A DNA stretch of 64,000 nt from Lotus japonicus (GCF_012489685.1 NC_080043.1:6636501-6700500); one strand, 5' to 3'; shown: positions 23,930 through 36,440, counted from the first letter of the stretch. Program-made: numbers and translations. The notes: generated from the sequence alone by a model not told the origin.

Positions 23930-24730
23930 ACATAGGAAAACCTTTAAAAAAGCAATTCAGTATGAGTTAAGTTGCGCACTACCTGGTGATCCATTGGGCA
24001 AAAGACCATGGAATCAAAACCTTCCCTGCACAATTGCACGATAAACCTCAAGCATCATCGACAAGGACCCGAACCCGGATCAAGCACTAAATTAACGACT
24101 AACAAGAAGGACATTTGTCAGGTACCGAGATGTGGCGTAGAACAAGCCACATTACCCAACAAAAATAGAGCCTATCTTGTCGTTGGAGGGGATGCGAATT
24201 AACACAAGATATCAATCAGAAAGCGAAAGCATAAAAACCTATCCAAAATATTAGGCACGAAATTATTGGCAACAAGGCAGCTCTAGGGGCAAAAAAGACA
24301 ACCCTTGAAGGACAACGAGATCAAAGCGAAGCCTCAGCCACCTAAACCCAAAAACCCATATTCTTCATTAACGAGCCCAATATGCACACCAGCGGCGCAA
24401 GTACACCACCTTGACCCCTAGCATCATTCTAGAAGTACAAAAATCGTTACAAGCACACTAGTTGCACCACACCTTCAGCCATTACTCAACCAAGCAACAT
24501 CTCGCGAAAAGAACCGAAAGAAGAACTAGATCGGTCGCCGACACCAAAGTTGCAAGAAGGTGGAGGGAAAGAATCAACCACCACTGCTCTAAGCCAACCA
24601 CTTGCGAATCAACCACAGATCTAGCCAGCAACAGTACATGGGGCAACGACTAGGAGGGAAAGAATGATCGATCTTTTGGCCTACTTTAGGATTTTAAAGG
24701 CAGAGTGAACTCAATGAAGCGTGCGACTAA
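23930..24730. other. GC-elevated block, unclassified
   Basis: Base composition is clearly richer in G+C than the surroundings, and two short open frames (65 and 64 codons) occur on the plus strand. Neither shows a recognisable domain, and stop codons break all frames. It could be an eroded retroelement. Confidence 0.3.
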
Positions 24731-26105
24731 CTGATGAACTTTGTCATTTAAACTTTTTTTTAACATAGAGGTCACTCAAAATACTTGTAATTATTTTCTT
24801 ACATAGGTACTAAGTATCCTTAACAAGATTAAATGAATAGGGATTATTAGTGGTAGTAATAATTCCAACTGCCAATGAAGATATATACATCGTTCACAAA
24901 GAAGAGAATCAATGCATTTCAACAAGCTTATTAAGTAGCATGGTGAACGAAAACCCAAACTCTAGGTTCTTCAAATTAAATACTTTAGCCACACAAGAAG
25001 TGACGCTGTAGCTAAGCTTGCTCATCAGATTCTATTAATAGACATGCTATCCCCAGGTTAGCCAGAGATTTATCTTATTAATTGTATAGATATGTATGCC
25101 ATAATTGGATCACTGAACACAGCACAATCTGTTGCCTATAATTGCGACAAAAGCTGTCTACTTCCTCTCACGCATTGCCTAATTTGATCACAGTACCAAA
25201 ACTTGATACTGGAGAAGAAATATCCCACTCAGAAAACATGAAATGGCAGGCTCCGTTAATGATAATTTGATGTAACTCATGCCTGTATATAGATGTTTGT
25301 CTCTTCCCGTTTCAATTGTTTGCACTATCTATCAAAATTATGTGTCACATGGGTGGGTGAGGTGAAACGCTTGTATTAAGCAATTATTTATTCCAAAAGT
25401 TTAAACTCTGCTACGTAAGTTCATATGAATGATTTTGTATTGTGTGCTAACACGTCACTTTATTTAAGAGCTCATCACTTGAGCTTGAAGCGTAGATAAT
25501 GATCACTTAATCATGAAGATTGAAGACTCTAATATCATGTCAAGCAAGCAATTATCATTAAAACTTAAAGTGTAGGGTAAAAATCATATAAATCTTAATA
25601 TTATATTCTAACAGCAACACATCTACTATGATGTATTCAAGGCGTTCCATAAAGGTCACGTTTTTCCAAAAAAAGAATAATTTCTTTTTGAATACTTATT
25701 TTTAATATACGTACTTTTATATAAGAAATTTTTATATTTTTAGTCAAGAGCTGAAAATGTTTATAATTTTTTTTTTCTTTTCAAAAAATTATATATGAAT
25801 ACGTCCCTGCATATCTACATCTGCCACTCAGGGTTATGACTGTGACAAAGTTCCCACCAAACAAACACACACAAAAACATTTTTATTTTTATTTTTAGAT
25901 GGAAAGAGGCCCCATGCAATCAAATGCTAAAAAGATCAGGGTATATATCTACCACTTTTCCTTGGTTTTTTCGGTAGACCCAATTGGTAGGTGCTTAACA
26001 AGGAATAGCCACACATGAATGATGATATTGTGAATGAGAGTACTGTGTGTGTGGGAGAAAGTGTGAGATGGAAAGAGGATCTGCAGGTTTATATTGGCAA
26101 TTACA
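24731..26105. other. gene-free stretch
   Basis: AT-rich sequence with no recognised gene or bounded element. Confidence 0.4.
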
Positions 26106-26288
26106 GAATAATGTTATTTTCACAACTTTCTTTAAGGTGGAGAGAGGTGAAAGGAGGAGAGAGATAGAAAGAAACGAAAAAATAAGAGAGAGAAAGTATG
26201 AAACGTGATAGATGATAAGATGAGAGAGATAGAAATAAAAAGAGGTGAAAATAAAGTGTTTAAAAAATGAGGTGTGTATATATCATTA
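26106..26288. mobile_element. MITE, 183 bp (family member 1 of 2)
   Basis: Flanked by an exact 12-base repeat TTGGCAATTACA (26094-26105, 26289-26300). The ends form inverted repeats around AATAATG, and the interior is purine-rich on this strand (GAGAGAGATAGAAA). It is the same family, in opposite orientation, as 45080-45255. The long duplication points to a Mutator-like origin. Confidence 0.75.
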
Positions 26289-26300
26289 TTGGCAATTACA

Positions 26301-27644
26301 ACAACTGGCCGGGTTTATTAGTACAGCTATATAGCTTCCATAGAGGAGACAGGTTGACGGTCTGGAATTCCAACAACTGTTCTCACATTGTAAATTACTA
26401 TTGAACTCCCATTTTTCTACCCTCTTTATTTTTATAAAAAAAAAACTTCAGACGATTCACACACCTTGAGCTCATTTTTACAGTTGAGTTAAGTCGAGTC
26501 CAAATCTTTTTTTTTCAAAACTAGACCAAGGTCTAGAGTGCATCGGAATTTATCTAACCTTTTGTTTTTATGTTAAGATCCCAAATTCATTAGATAAGAC
26601 AATTTATAAAAAGACTTCTACGATTCACATGCTTTAAGCTAACTTTTAAGGTTGAGTTAAGTCGAGCGCAATTTTTTTTTTCAAAAACTAGCCGAAGTTT
26701 AAGAGTGCATCGGGATCTATTCTAGATATTGAATCGCACAATCAAACAAGACATGAACATCAACGAAAGGTGTGTTTTTAGCGAACAATTTAATTAAATG
26801 TTTGTGGTAATAAAAGTGATTCTATAAGCGTTTATTCATGAGCTAATTTAATAAAATTAATGAATTAAGCTAAAACTTTATTATAAATTAGCATAATCCT
26901 TTATTCACAAGCAAATTTGAATAGCTTACAAAAAAATATCAAAACAGCTTATAAATAGATCATGAACTATTTACATAAGAACTCTCAAACATTTACATAA
27001 ACATATGAGAAATAAGATAAGACCAAATAAGCTATTCAAACGGGTTTCAATACCAAGGTAGAGGTTGAGAATGAGTTAGGCATACCCATAAATTTAAAGG
27101 TTTTGTTGAATATTCATAATTTACATGATCCCTTCATTTTTTAGGAAAAATTCCAGGACCAGACAAAAGGAAAATAATTCAATGCCTGAAAATGAATGTG
27201 TATAGGGCCTGAACACCCGTGTTCAGCTGCCACAACACTCTGAGACCCAAACAGGTGCTATTTCCGGGAAAGTCCAAACAGAGGGGGCCAATTTCCCCTT
27301 CTACGGTTTACCACAACTAAAATTCACAGCAGTAAAAGCTGAACTGGTCACCATAAAGTAGAAAAGAGCAATTGCCAATTACACAATCCCATTTGCTACC
27401 CTACTAGTACCCAATTAAAGACCCAACAATTATAGGGCACTAGAGTTTTATATAGAACATAAAAAGAAATTAACATACATGGTTTGAAAATCACAATTAA
27501 TTCTAGCAAATTCATAACAGGAGATTAAAAAGCTAACTTTGAAAATTAAATCTGGGAGAAAAGTTACAAATGGAAGTTCACTATGTATTATTGCTGAACA
27601 CTCCTCCATGCAAGTTAAGTACTGCTCTCCTACATGATGATGAA
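26301..27644. other. region downstream of SPL8
   Basis: There is no separate gene. A near-direct repeat (ACGATTCACA[CT]... GAGTTAAGTCGAG, near 26452 and 26619) is visible. The part next to 27645 is presumably the SPL8 3' untranslated region. Confidence 0.4.
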
Positions 27645-29970
27645 CTACCCGCTTGAGAAAAACAGTGAGCTTGAATTTGAAGGGCTTGTGCTTTGGTTAT
27701 ATGGCCTCGGCCGAAAATAATCCGGCGGTGACACTGCCACAGTCACCGATGATGATGGTTGAGTTCCGGAGTCAGCAGGGGACCCTGCAAGAAATTAAAG
27801 GAACAATTTTTCTCTGCAAATAATGAAAAATTAAAGAGAATTTTTTTCTTCTATAAACAAAAAATATATATCATAAAAATCTTTATGATTTACTCACGCC
27901 GTTTCAAATTAACTGTTTACTTAGAGGTTTACTCAGGCCGTTTCAAATCTTCATGAGCATTAATTAATTTTTTTTTTCCATAGAATGTCCATATAAGAAA
28001 AATAAATGAGAGAAGATAAAATACACTTTAAAAGGTAAAATTAGAAAATTAAAAACATATTTTAAAAAGCTAACAAAGTTAATTCCATATATTGATATTA
28101 AGAAAACTATTTTGAAAGGAATAGAGTATAAGTAATAGCTCCCTTTGCCAATTGAAAGCTAACCACTTTATTTTCAGTTGATAAGATATAATTTAAGATT
28201 TTTTTCTTTCCATTTCGCTGTATGGTTATCAGTGATATATAATGAAAATTAATACTTTTTTTTTTGAAACTAAAAATTAATACTTTAATATACTGAGACT
28301 TAGATGAATAGAAAATAATTTATATTTAAGAGAAGGGGTCAGTACTTGCAATGTTATCCAGAGCAGTAGTAGATTTCTGAATTTCTTGAGTTGACTGCTG
28401 AGTTTTTCTTCTGCGACGATTGTGATCAGCTAGTCTCTTCCTGCAGCTACGTTTTCCATTATCAAACTCAGAAAGTAGATGAAACCTGCATGTCAAAATA
28501 AAATTAAAAAATCAACAATTAATAATTTCTTGACAGAATATATATGCAGCTGCTGTTGTATTTTAATGGTACTAACTAAAAAGAGCAAAACAATGCAGCA
28601 CGTAAGTAGAAAAAAACTGCAAGTGGAGTAAGAGTGAACAAAGAAACACTGAAGGGACGCAAATGCCCTCGGGATTTCCCCATGTACGATCAACTCAATC
28701 ATTATCAACAATCCCCCAAGGGCAATTTCGTCCTTTCATCCCCGACCTTCATTGCCTCCAAGGTTTCTGTGAAGAAATAATCACTCTGTTCAGTGTTCAC
28801 TACGCGGAGAACAACGCTGTTTTTGTTGTGCTTAATGCACGCTTGCCCATGTTGCACAAGGGTTGTTGAAACTTGAAGCCCCAAATCCACATCCAAATAT
28901 CAAGAATCTTCCCACTATTTCAAAAACATTTTCATTTGACTAAACTCAAATTAATCAAACTAAACTTTTTTTTTCTAAGCATATCTCATAGCCGAAAGTT
29001 ATGAGACTAGTCCTGAAGCTCTATTTGCATCGTTCATGAATTGATTCCTGAACATGGTTAAGGACAACAACTATCTATCATCTGTGCTAAACCTTTCGGA
29101 TAATTAGTTAAACTAAACTTGTTTTTATATATGAAATTGAACTTAAGGCGAAGAGGAAGGTTGGGAGAAGGACGAAATTGCCCTTGGGGTGAAGGGCAGC
29201 TAGGAGGATGTAGAGTCAATGATTGAGTTCTGAAGGGGCATTCATGTAATTATGAACAACAACAACCTGCTGCATTGTTGACAGAATCGCTGAGTCAACC
29301 CGGCGGCGATGACGGTGGCGGCCTTGGAGTGAAACTCGCAAACCTTGTGGCGGCGGTGGTAGTGCTTGGCCTGAGACAGATCAGCATTGCATCCCTCAGC
29401 CTGGCACCTGGGCGAGTTGTTGGAAGACATGGTCGAGCCAGGTTCGCCCGGTCTAGACCGGCGGTAGAGGCGGCTTACAAGGTCATCCTCAGACGACGAG
29501 AAGTAAGTCCGGCCGCCGAGATTGAGCCCAATTCGCGACCCCACGAAGTCTATGGGCCGGCCGACGTCCTCAGACTTCGGCATGAGGACGTACCCCGGTC
29601 CATGTCCAGCGTGAGGCGGAAGAGGGTCAAGGGAGAGCATAGGGGGTGGCTGAGGCGGAGGATAGGAGGTGGAGGACGCGCCGCCGTGGAAGGCGCGTGG
29701 GTCGAAGAAGGTGTGAGAGTGAGAGACATGGTGGTGCTGGGCTTGGGCTTGTGATGAGTTGAACTGGAGGTGGTGGTTCTGGTGAGTGAAATCAGGTGTG
29801 TTTGTGGGGCCAGGCCCGTGGAGGAAGTGGTCGGTGAGAAGGGTGTGAGAGGCGTAGTGGTCGAACATTTGTCGGTGGGCTTGATCGGAGACAGCGGTGG
29901 TGCCGCCGCCGTCTTCATTTCCACCGGTGAGCATTATGGATGATGGGTTTCCCCACTCATAGTCCAACAT
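27645..29970 (-). CDS. SPL8: SPL8-type SBP-box transcription factor, 327 aa
   Basis: Three coding exons on the minus strand: 29267-29970, 28346-28485 and 27645-27784 (984 nt with stop). The start at 29970 gives [11 protein letters not shown], the conserved SPL8 N-terminus. A GTG further up in the same frame is not a plausible start. The SBP DNA-binding domain spans about residues 187-264. It runs from [13 protein letters not shown] with the first zinc site (C, C, C/H), through [18 protein letters not shown] with the second zinc site, to a bipartite nuclear signal [17 protein letters not shown]. The intron splits the codon after QQCS, the position typical of the family. The middle region is His/Pro/Ser-rich. 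SPL8 binds GTAC-core DNA and controls anther, ovule and branching development. No miR156 target-like sequence was seen in the coding exons, as expected for SPL8. Confidence 0.95.
28717..29190. repeat. inverted repeat inside SPL8 intron 1
   Basis: The sequence CCCAAGGGCAATTTCGTCCT at about 28717 and its reverse complement AGGACGAAATTGCCCTTGGG at about 29170 bracket some 430 bases of the first intron. They could pair in the transcript. Confidence 0.75.
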
Positions 29971-30009
29971 GTCTCTGTCACTTTCTATATCTTGCAAGTG
30001 CACAGTACC

Positions 30010-30110
30010 TGTAAGAAAATCAAGTTACACACGAGTGAGTTAGTAAGAAAAATAGAGAAGAAAAGTAAAGAAAATGTAAATTTTATGGTTTTTGAGGTGA
30101 TTACTGTTGT
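30010..30110 (-). other. SPL8: putative 5' intron of SPL8
   Basis: Just upstream of the coding exon the minus strand has a strong acceptor (TTTTCTTACAG at about 30010). A possible donor (ACA|GTAATC) lies about 95 bases upstream. Splicing them would join an upstream ATG (MSLRLLQKPFKTHNS...) in frame with the SPL8 start, extending the protein. Otherwise it is a leader intron. The CT/GA-rich stretches at 30300-30500 look like leader or promoter sequence. Confidence 0.4.
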
Positions 30111-30766
30111 GGGTTTTGAAGGGTTTTTGGAGAAGTCTCAAACTCATGGAATTTGATTGCAAATACAGAAAGCCCTAGTATGATATGATGAAGGAAGAAG
30201 ATATGGTTCTCTCTCACTCTGTGTTTGTATCCACTAGCTATGGCTACTTGCTTCTTTTCACAGACCACACTCTAATGGCGTGTTGATTAAGTCTTTTTTT
30301 TCTCTCTCTTTCTTCTCTGAATGAATGCTTGTTGTGTGTCTCAGAGTCTACTCTTTCCTCTGTTAAATGGATGTGCGCTTAAAAGATCTCACTTTCACCT
30401 TCAAAAAGCTGAACCCTTTTGTCCCCTTCCCCATTTCTCTCTCTCTAGCAATAAAAGTTACTCTTTTTTGCTATACTTAATTCTCTCTCTCTCTAGGTGA
30501 CTGAGTGAGTGTTTGAGTGAGAGTGTGTGTGGTTTGCGACTGTGAGTGTGGGTTTGAGGGAAACTGAGTTTATGAGGCGGCTTGTGCAGACAGTGGGTAA
30601 TTGGTCGTGAACTGTACTCGAATGTGTTACCAGTTGAACTCAATTTACCTTTTTATCCTATCAGAAAGTACAATTATCAATTAGGATTTAGGAGTATCAT
30701 CTAACATTCTAACCTCTCAATTCTTTATAGGTAATAAATTTAAGGTTTGAATATATGAATTAAGAT

Positions 30767-30960
30767 CAATGTATCTAGGAAAACTGTTATTTAGTTTTGG
30801 TGCTATTGCTACCTCTATTCCTAATTCTTTACAAAAAGATGAATTAAGATCAATGTATCTATTAAAGTTGTTATTTAATTTAGATGAATTGAGGTTAATG
30901 TATCTATTAAAATTATTATTGTTATTTAATTTCGTTTCTATTGCTACCTCCATTCCTAAT
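30767..30960. repeat. imperfect tandem repeat, three partial units
   Basis: The phrase GAATT[AG]AG[AG]T[CT]AATGTATCTA recurs at 30767, 30841 and 30886. The first and third units share CTATTGCTACCTC[TC]ATTCCTAAT. Unit lengths differ, so the array has lost pieces. Confidence 0.7.
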
Positions 30961-30984
30961 TGTATCTTAAGGATGAAAATAATG

Positions 30985-31190
30985 TATAACATAATTGGTA
31001 GACAATTAGATTTTTTAAACATTTAGTCTAGGATTCGATCCTTAGCAGGTTATATGAAGATGTATTTGTTGGTATCTACCCACCTAATATGATCTCCAGC
31101 GAGGAGAATTGATGTAGACGCTTTCTCTCATAGGAAGCTAACTCAGCGTGATGAGTATTCATTAATTAAGGATCAATGGAAACTGATTGA
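30985..31190 (+). mobile_element. degenerate SINE-like repeat, copy 2
   Basis: A box B-like TAGGATTCGATCCTTAGC (about 31028) is followed by TATATGAAGATG. It is laid out like 23600-23780. Boundaries are approximate. Confidence 0.35.
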
Positions 31191-31421
31191 TCAGTTGTCG
31201 ATTCCTTAATAGTCAAATTCAAATCTTCTGCTTCAGCAACAACCTATATATTAACATAATGTCTTTAAATTATGAAGTTATTTTTACTTAGATTAATTCT
31301 AACCACCGATTATAAAAATCAAGGGTCTACAATTGTGCATGAGGAAGCTTTGCTTAAGAAGATCCAAATTATTAATGGTCTACTAATCCTTTATTATTTT
31401 TCTTTGGTAACCTTTTGTGGT

Positions 31422-31437
31422 TGCGCGCGCGCGCGCG

Positions 31438-31483
<46 letters not shown>
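31422..31483. repeat. compound microsatellite (GC)n(AC)n(AT)n, 62 bp
   Basis: Starting T-GCGCGC..., continuing ACACAC... and ending ATATAT..., the tract alternates purine and pyrimidine at every base over 62 bases. The GC and AC parts are the classical Z-DNA-forming sequences. Confidence 0.95.
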
Positions 31484-31487
<4 letters not shown>

Positions 31488-31599
31488 TTGATAAAACCCT
31501 TATTTAATATGCGAGTTGTGTTGAAGAGATTAAACGATAATAATTGAGTGAGTACTTTGTGAAAATTTTGATTGGTGAAAATAAGGTTAAAATATGTTA

Positions 31600-32130
31600 G
31601 GCTAAAAAACACTTTTGGCCCCTGATGTTTCAAGTTTGTGCAAATTATGCCCCTACTCTATTTTTGTCGATGTTTCTACCCCTCATGTTTTCAAACAGTG
31701 CACCGTCTACCCCTCCGTGTCAGTCTAGACGTTAAAAAACTAACGGAATGAGCTGATTTGACTTTTTCTTTATATTTTTTGGACCTACAACGTGGAAATT
31801 ACAAGTGAAATTGGAAAAAGGGGCATGAGAGATTCAAACTCAAGACCTATAAGTAGCAAAACATGCATTTAACCAGTTCAGTTACATACATAATTGATAT
31901 ATACATCAAACAAATTTAATTTATATCATTTCCTTGATCATCATCAACTTCATATACTCCTCTTCATCTCTCTAATCCACTCAGGAACATCTCCTGAGAA
32001 AGCCTGACTGACGGAGGGGTAGACGGTGCACTGTTTGAAAACATGAGGGGTAGAAACGTCGACAAAAATAGAGTAGGGGCAGAATTTGCACAAACTTAAA
32101 ACATCAGGGGCCAAAAATGCTTTTTTAGCC
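31600..32130. mobile_element. Mutator-type MITE with about 130-bp terminal repeats, 531 bp
   Basis: Both ends begin GGCTAAAAAA and carry the same long inverted sequence, including GGCCCCTGATGTTT, CTCTATTTTTGTCGA and CAAACAGTGCACCGTCTACC. An exact 9-bp duplication AATATGTTA flanks it (31591-31599, 32131-32139). There is no transposase. Confidence 0.9.
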
Positions 32131-32149
32131 AATATGTTATAGGTAGGTC

Positions 32150-32945
32150 ATAAGCATTTACAAAATTTCTTGATAGTCCCTAGAAATATAATAAATGTTG
32201 ATTTTAGTCACTGAAAATATATTTTCTTAGTTTTCACTGATTAATTCTTGTTGTCAAGTTTTGCTTACATGACTCATATTCACCCTTCTTACTTATTGTT
32301 TTTTTTATCTAATTTCGAACGGTGGGATCTACATTTACACCACCAAACCCATCATCGCTTACTTAAACAATTCACTTTTTTTCACGTGCGTGATTTCTGA
32401 GTGGCACTTAATTGTGTAAATGAGTAGGCATCACTGTGCCAAATCAGATTCAAAACTCATACTATGAAGGGTGGGTCAACTGTGAGCTATGTATATAAAA
32501 TTATTAATTAGTGACTTAGAAGCTATTGTTGGTTGGAGGGAGAACTTAGGACAATGTTCTCTACTTAGCATCTTGTGGTATTGATTTAGGTGCTTATTTC
32601 CTGGTTTTTTCGAGTTCTCCTTTTGTGCAACTTTATATTTTTTTTTCTTTTCAGATTGGGCTCTATGAGTGTGGATGTTTTTTGGTGGAATTTTATTTTT
32701 TTCTTTATGAAGATTTTATGTCCCTCATTTTGGTTGAGTTTGCATCCCCTTTCGCTCCTTGAAAGGGTTTCTCAGTTTTTCTGATCAAATATAATACTTT
32801 TTCTTAAAATAAAAGCACTAGAACATATAATATTATATATATATTTTCAAAGATTAAAAACACAGAAATATTTTTTCAGCGACTAAAACTAATATTTACA
32901 ATATTTTTATGAACTAAAAACATATTTAAGGCTTACTTCTTCCAT
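32150..32945. mobile_element. possible further Mutator-like element with degenerate ends
   Basis: A block near 32205 (GATTTTAGTCACTGAAAATATATTTTCTTAG) recurs as its reverse complement near 32850-32905, forming imperfect terminal repeats of perhaps 60-90 bases. No clean target duplication was found. It abuts the previous element. Confidence 0.4.
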
Positions 32946-33466
32946 GTTTTTGACATTAAAACGTGGAATCTCACTTTCCAACACAAATAAATGTGAAACT
33001 TCTTGGAAACACACTAAGTAAAATTTAAGCAATATAAACTCACATTAAAAAATGAATTTAATGATGTTAATTTTTAAAACTATATTATACCCAAAAAGTC
33101 TCTAAATAAATAGTTAATAAGGAATTATGCACTGTTAGAATTATGATATTAAGTCATATAATACTCATACTTATAAGTCAACCCGTGATTACTGATTTGC
33201 TTGATATTGGTACATCTAGGATGACTGTTTAAAAAAAATACATAATTTTAAAGATCAATTATATCGAACAATGTAATACATAATTAAATATAAATGCAAT
33301 ATACTACTCAATAAATCCTAAATGACAACGTTTCGCGTACAAATATCTTCTTACGACAAAATAATACAATGAACTAATCCAATCTAACCTATATATTTAG
33401 TATATAACACAATACAAAAAATACAAATTATAAATTAAATTAAATAGAAAAAAAGAAGGAAAAACT
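32946..33466. other. gene-free stretch
   Basis: Very AT-rich sequence without recognised features. Confidence 0.4.
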
Positions 33467-33788
33467 TACTACTATAGGATGAAGAAAAGGAGATCGGTAA
33501 ATGTCAAGAGATCGACGAACCTATGTATAGGTTACCGACGACCGATTTTTTTTTCGCCATTTTGGCGGTCAATTGTCCCGCCCAAATTGGTTATCGCGTG
33601 AAGTTTACCGGACAAATTATTGATGGATTTGGTTATCGGTAATTTGCGGGCTAAATTTACCCTCAAAATTACTAACGACTTATGCATGTTTAATTTCTTT
33701 TTATTTTTTTCTCAAACATTCTTTTCATGGTAATCGATTCCTTTGCCGAGTTTTTTAGCCATCGGTAAGTTATCGTATTCTTGTAGTA
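33467..33788. mobile_element. short CACTA-like element
   Basis: The right end reads ATTCTTGTAGTA, the reverse complement of TACTACAAGAAT. The left end begins TACTAC. The interior is full of inverted short motifs such as ATCGGTAA and TTACCGA, typical of CACTA subterminal repeats. The left end matches for only six bases, so its position is uncertain. Confidence 0.4.
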
Positions 33789-35377
33789 AACCCTACATCA
33801 TTGATCCTCATATGAGTGGATAGTTATAACTCACTTTCCTACACTTTGATCCCTCATATGAATAGCAAAACTAGTTATCTTGAAGCTTAAGTGTTTAAGT
33901 TACTAACAAATCTAACTCTATTCCTAGAAATTAATATATTACGAGATGAACTCTGTCTCAGACTCAAAACATTGTAGCTTTCACTCACAAGTTGAATCTA
34001 GAAAAAATTATAGGTTACGAATTTAAAACACAACATGAAGAACGAGAGAAAACCAATAAATCATAACCAAAGAAACATGATTATGTATTAAAACTGAATC
34101 ACATAGAATGTATTAGTATCAAACAACTATATCTAGTCGCAAAAAAGAGAGAAGTTAGATATTTATTTCCCTGGATAGCTCTACAAATATTATGATGAAA
34201 AACTAGAAAGAACCGAATCCGTCACAATGTCTCATTGTAGAATTCAGCTCCGAAGCTTCTTCTCCAGCCTTCTACTCCCTCCTTGATGTTATCTAAGTGT
34301 CTACGGTGAAAAGGATACACAAGAATTTAGTTCCCCAGTCTTGAAAACCGGTAAAGTAAAAAAAAATGATTTATAGAGGATTAGAAAGTTATTTTTTTGT
34401 TTTCCTCTATTTTGAAGCTTAAATAGAAGCAGAGTTGGTATAATTTTCGCTAAGCCATGCAGTTCACACTTACCAAAAACTTTCTTCAAAAGGTGGGTGA
34501 GTTTACTTGTTGCCTTAGATTTTCTTAGTGAACCAAATACGCTAAAACATAATTTGTTTACCAATCCAACTGTTCATGTTGAAGTTACAAATGTTATAAA
34601 TCTTATATCAAAAAAAATTCCCGACCCAATAATGAACGAATATGGTGTTGCAATTTTATTTCGGCTGCTCTAAATGGGTAAAAATGTCTTTGAGCTTATT
34701 TGGCTTCTCTTCTCAACTACACACAAAACCTTAAAATTAAAAGCACAATTTTTACTATTTTCATAATACATACACTATTATTTACTAAATTTACCATTTG
34801 AGGGATAAATTATCAATAATATAAGGATACATGTCAAATAATTGTCGGAAATGATATCTAAATATACGTTAAAATGACACTTATCGTTCATTTAAGTTAG
34901 CATTACTTATTTTTTCTAACTCATTGTTCTTCTAGGACTATAAGCTTCTCTCTCAATGCTCACATACTTCCCTCCCCGCCATGTCAACACATCATCACTT
35001 TGCCAAAATATCATTCAAAATTGTGCATCCACTATGAGAGATTCATATATAGCATCTTGTAGTTCATATTTTTGTGTTGTTTATGGGAATCAAAATCAGT
35101 TCCTATCGCAAATGGAAACGTCACGTTCCAAGCATTTCACATTTTTAAACGATTACCAAAGTTTCACCTCAACGGTGATTCTTACTTTAAGCCCCCCAAG
35201 CTTTTTAGACAAGCACTACAACATTTTTTGTTTTTGGCAACAGTTGAAAAGTGTAGCCATAGACATGAAAAGAAACAGTTATTGTTTTTCACAACTTCAG
35301 GCAAGAATTTCTGACTGTCTCATGTTCTGGCGTTACCTATTCATTTTGGGGACAATTTTTGTGCTCTCTGGTAACAC
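33789..35377. other. gene-free stretch
   Basis: Open frames at 34301-34564 (-) and 34956-35384 (+) have no recognisable domain or splicing context and are probably chance. Nothing else was seen. Confidence 0.4.
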
Positions 35378-35930
35378 TGTGTGAAAATGTAACCTATTCT
35401 TGAGTAAAGGCAACAATTATTACGTAATAATTGTTCCTGTTCTTGGAACTAAGAAAACCACTAGGCTTGACCCCACATTTCCAGAAAGGACAATAGTGGG
35501 TCCCATGACCTAGGAGTTGACTTCTTCCAACCACCCTAGAGAACTAGGGGATAGGCCTACATCAAGAGAAATCCTGGACCGCAGGATCCCTCCGGTACCG
35601 CATGAATGGCAGAGGATCTAACAGCTGGGAGGAGCCCGCACGCAGGCCATGCATGACGTCGCATGAAGAAACCCTAGCGCCAAAGACAGGTATACAAGGG
35701 GGGTTCCCCCCCTTGAGAAGGTAACTCATCTCTTCACTTCTTTACTCACTCACTCTCATTCTACTACTTACTTTGGCATTGAAGTCCCTTGCATGAGCCC
35801 CTCCCGGGACCTACTTCAACCGCCTAGTTTCACCGTCCCCTCTCCTTCTTCCTACCCCCGGCTTCTTGGGTAGTTTGGTCGCTCCCCGATCAATTGGCGC
35901 CGTCTGTTGGGATTGAACCATTTATCGCAA
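35378..35930 (+). mobile_element. Ty3/gypsy-type LTR with primer-binding site, truncated element
   Basis: A GC-richer block begins TGTGTGAAAATG and ends ...CCCCGATCA (about 35378-35892). It is followed two bases later by TGGCGCCGTCTGTTGGGA, the characteristic primer-binding/leader motif seen after many plant Ty3/gypsy LTRs. Inside is a hairpin AAGGGGGGTTCCCCCCCTT (about 35697) followed by CTCACTCACTCTC, resembling an LTR R region. No gag or pol follows, so the internal part is lost. The 5' limit is an estimate. Confidence 0.6.
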
Positions 35931-36430
35931 CATGCACAAATTGATTTTCGAGGCTCTTTTAACAACACTTTTTACTCTCTTCACTGGAAAACAAATAGTT
36001 CAAAAGGGTTACAAGAAACTTAGAGTAACTCTTGTAACAAAGGAAATCAATAAGACTATTATTGTATATTTCTTGGTGGTGGTCTCCGGTCATCAATTTG
36101 CATTATAGTATTGGGCAGACGTTCACTAGATGATTTAATTTTGGTGCAATAATTTCAACCCACCATCCCTTGTTGGAATTTAAAAATAAAATTGGAGATG
36201 AAATTGTGGTAAAATGAAACATGCAATGGTCGGGGGTACTCGAATACAAATGCGAATCGAGCCTTGGGTTTTTAAGAAAGAAGGCTCGAGCATATATGAA
36301 AGAAGGCATCGTGATTGGTTGAAAGGAATTTTTGAACGAAATGAGAAGCATAGAAGATTAACACTTCAATATCGTTTCAGGAATGAGTTTTAGCTTGGAA
36401 TGTTTATATATGTGATATTTCACACAAAAT
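35931..36430. other. gene-free stretch
   Basis: No gene or bounded repeat was recognised. An 82-codon open frame on the minus strand shows no domain. Confidence 0.4.
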
Positions 36431-36440
36431 GGCTAAATTG

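Noticed and set aside
29275..29754. 159-codon plus-strand open frame
   Set aside because: It is the antisense shadow of SPL8 exon 1, whose GC-rich codons keep the opposite strand open.
27645..29970. miR156 target site in SPL8
   Set aside because: I looked for the GTGCTCTCTCTCTTCTGTCA-type site in the coding exons and did not see it, as expected for the SPL8 branch.
29970..30003. Start of SPL8 at 30003
   Set aside because: That position is a GTG codon; the conserved ATG is at 29970.
34956..35384. 142-codon plus-strand open frame
   Set aside because: No domain or homologous motif; it runs into an LTR start, so it is likely spurious.
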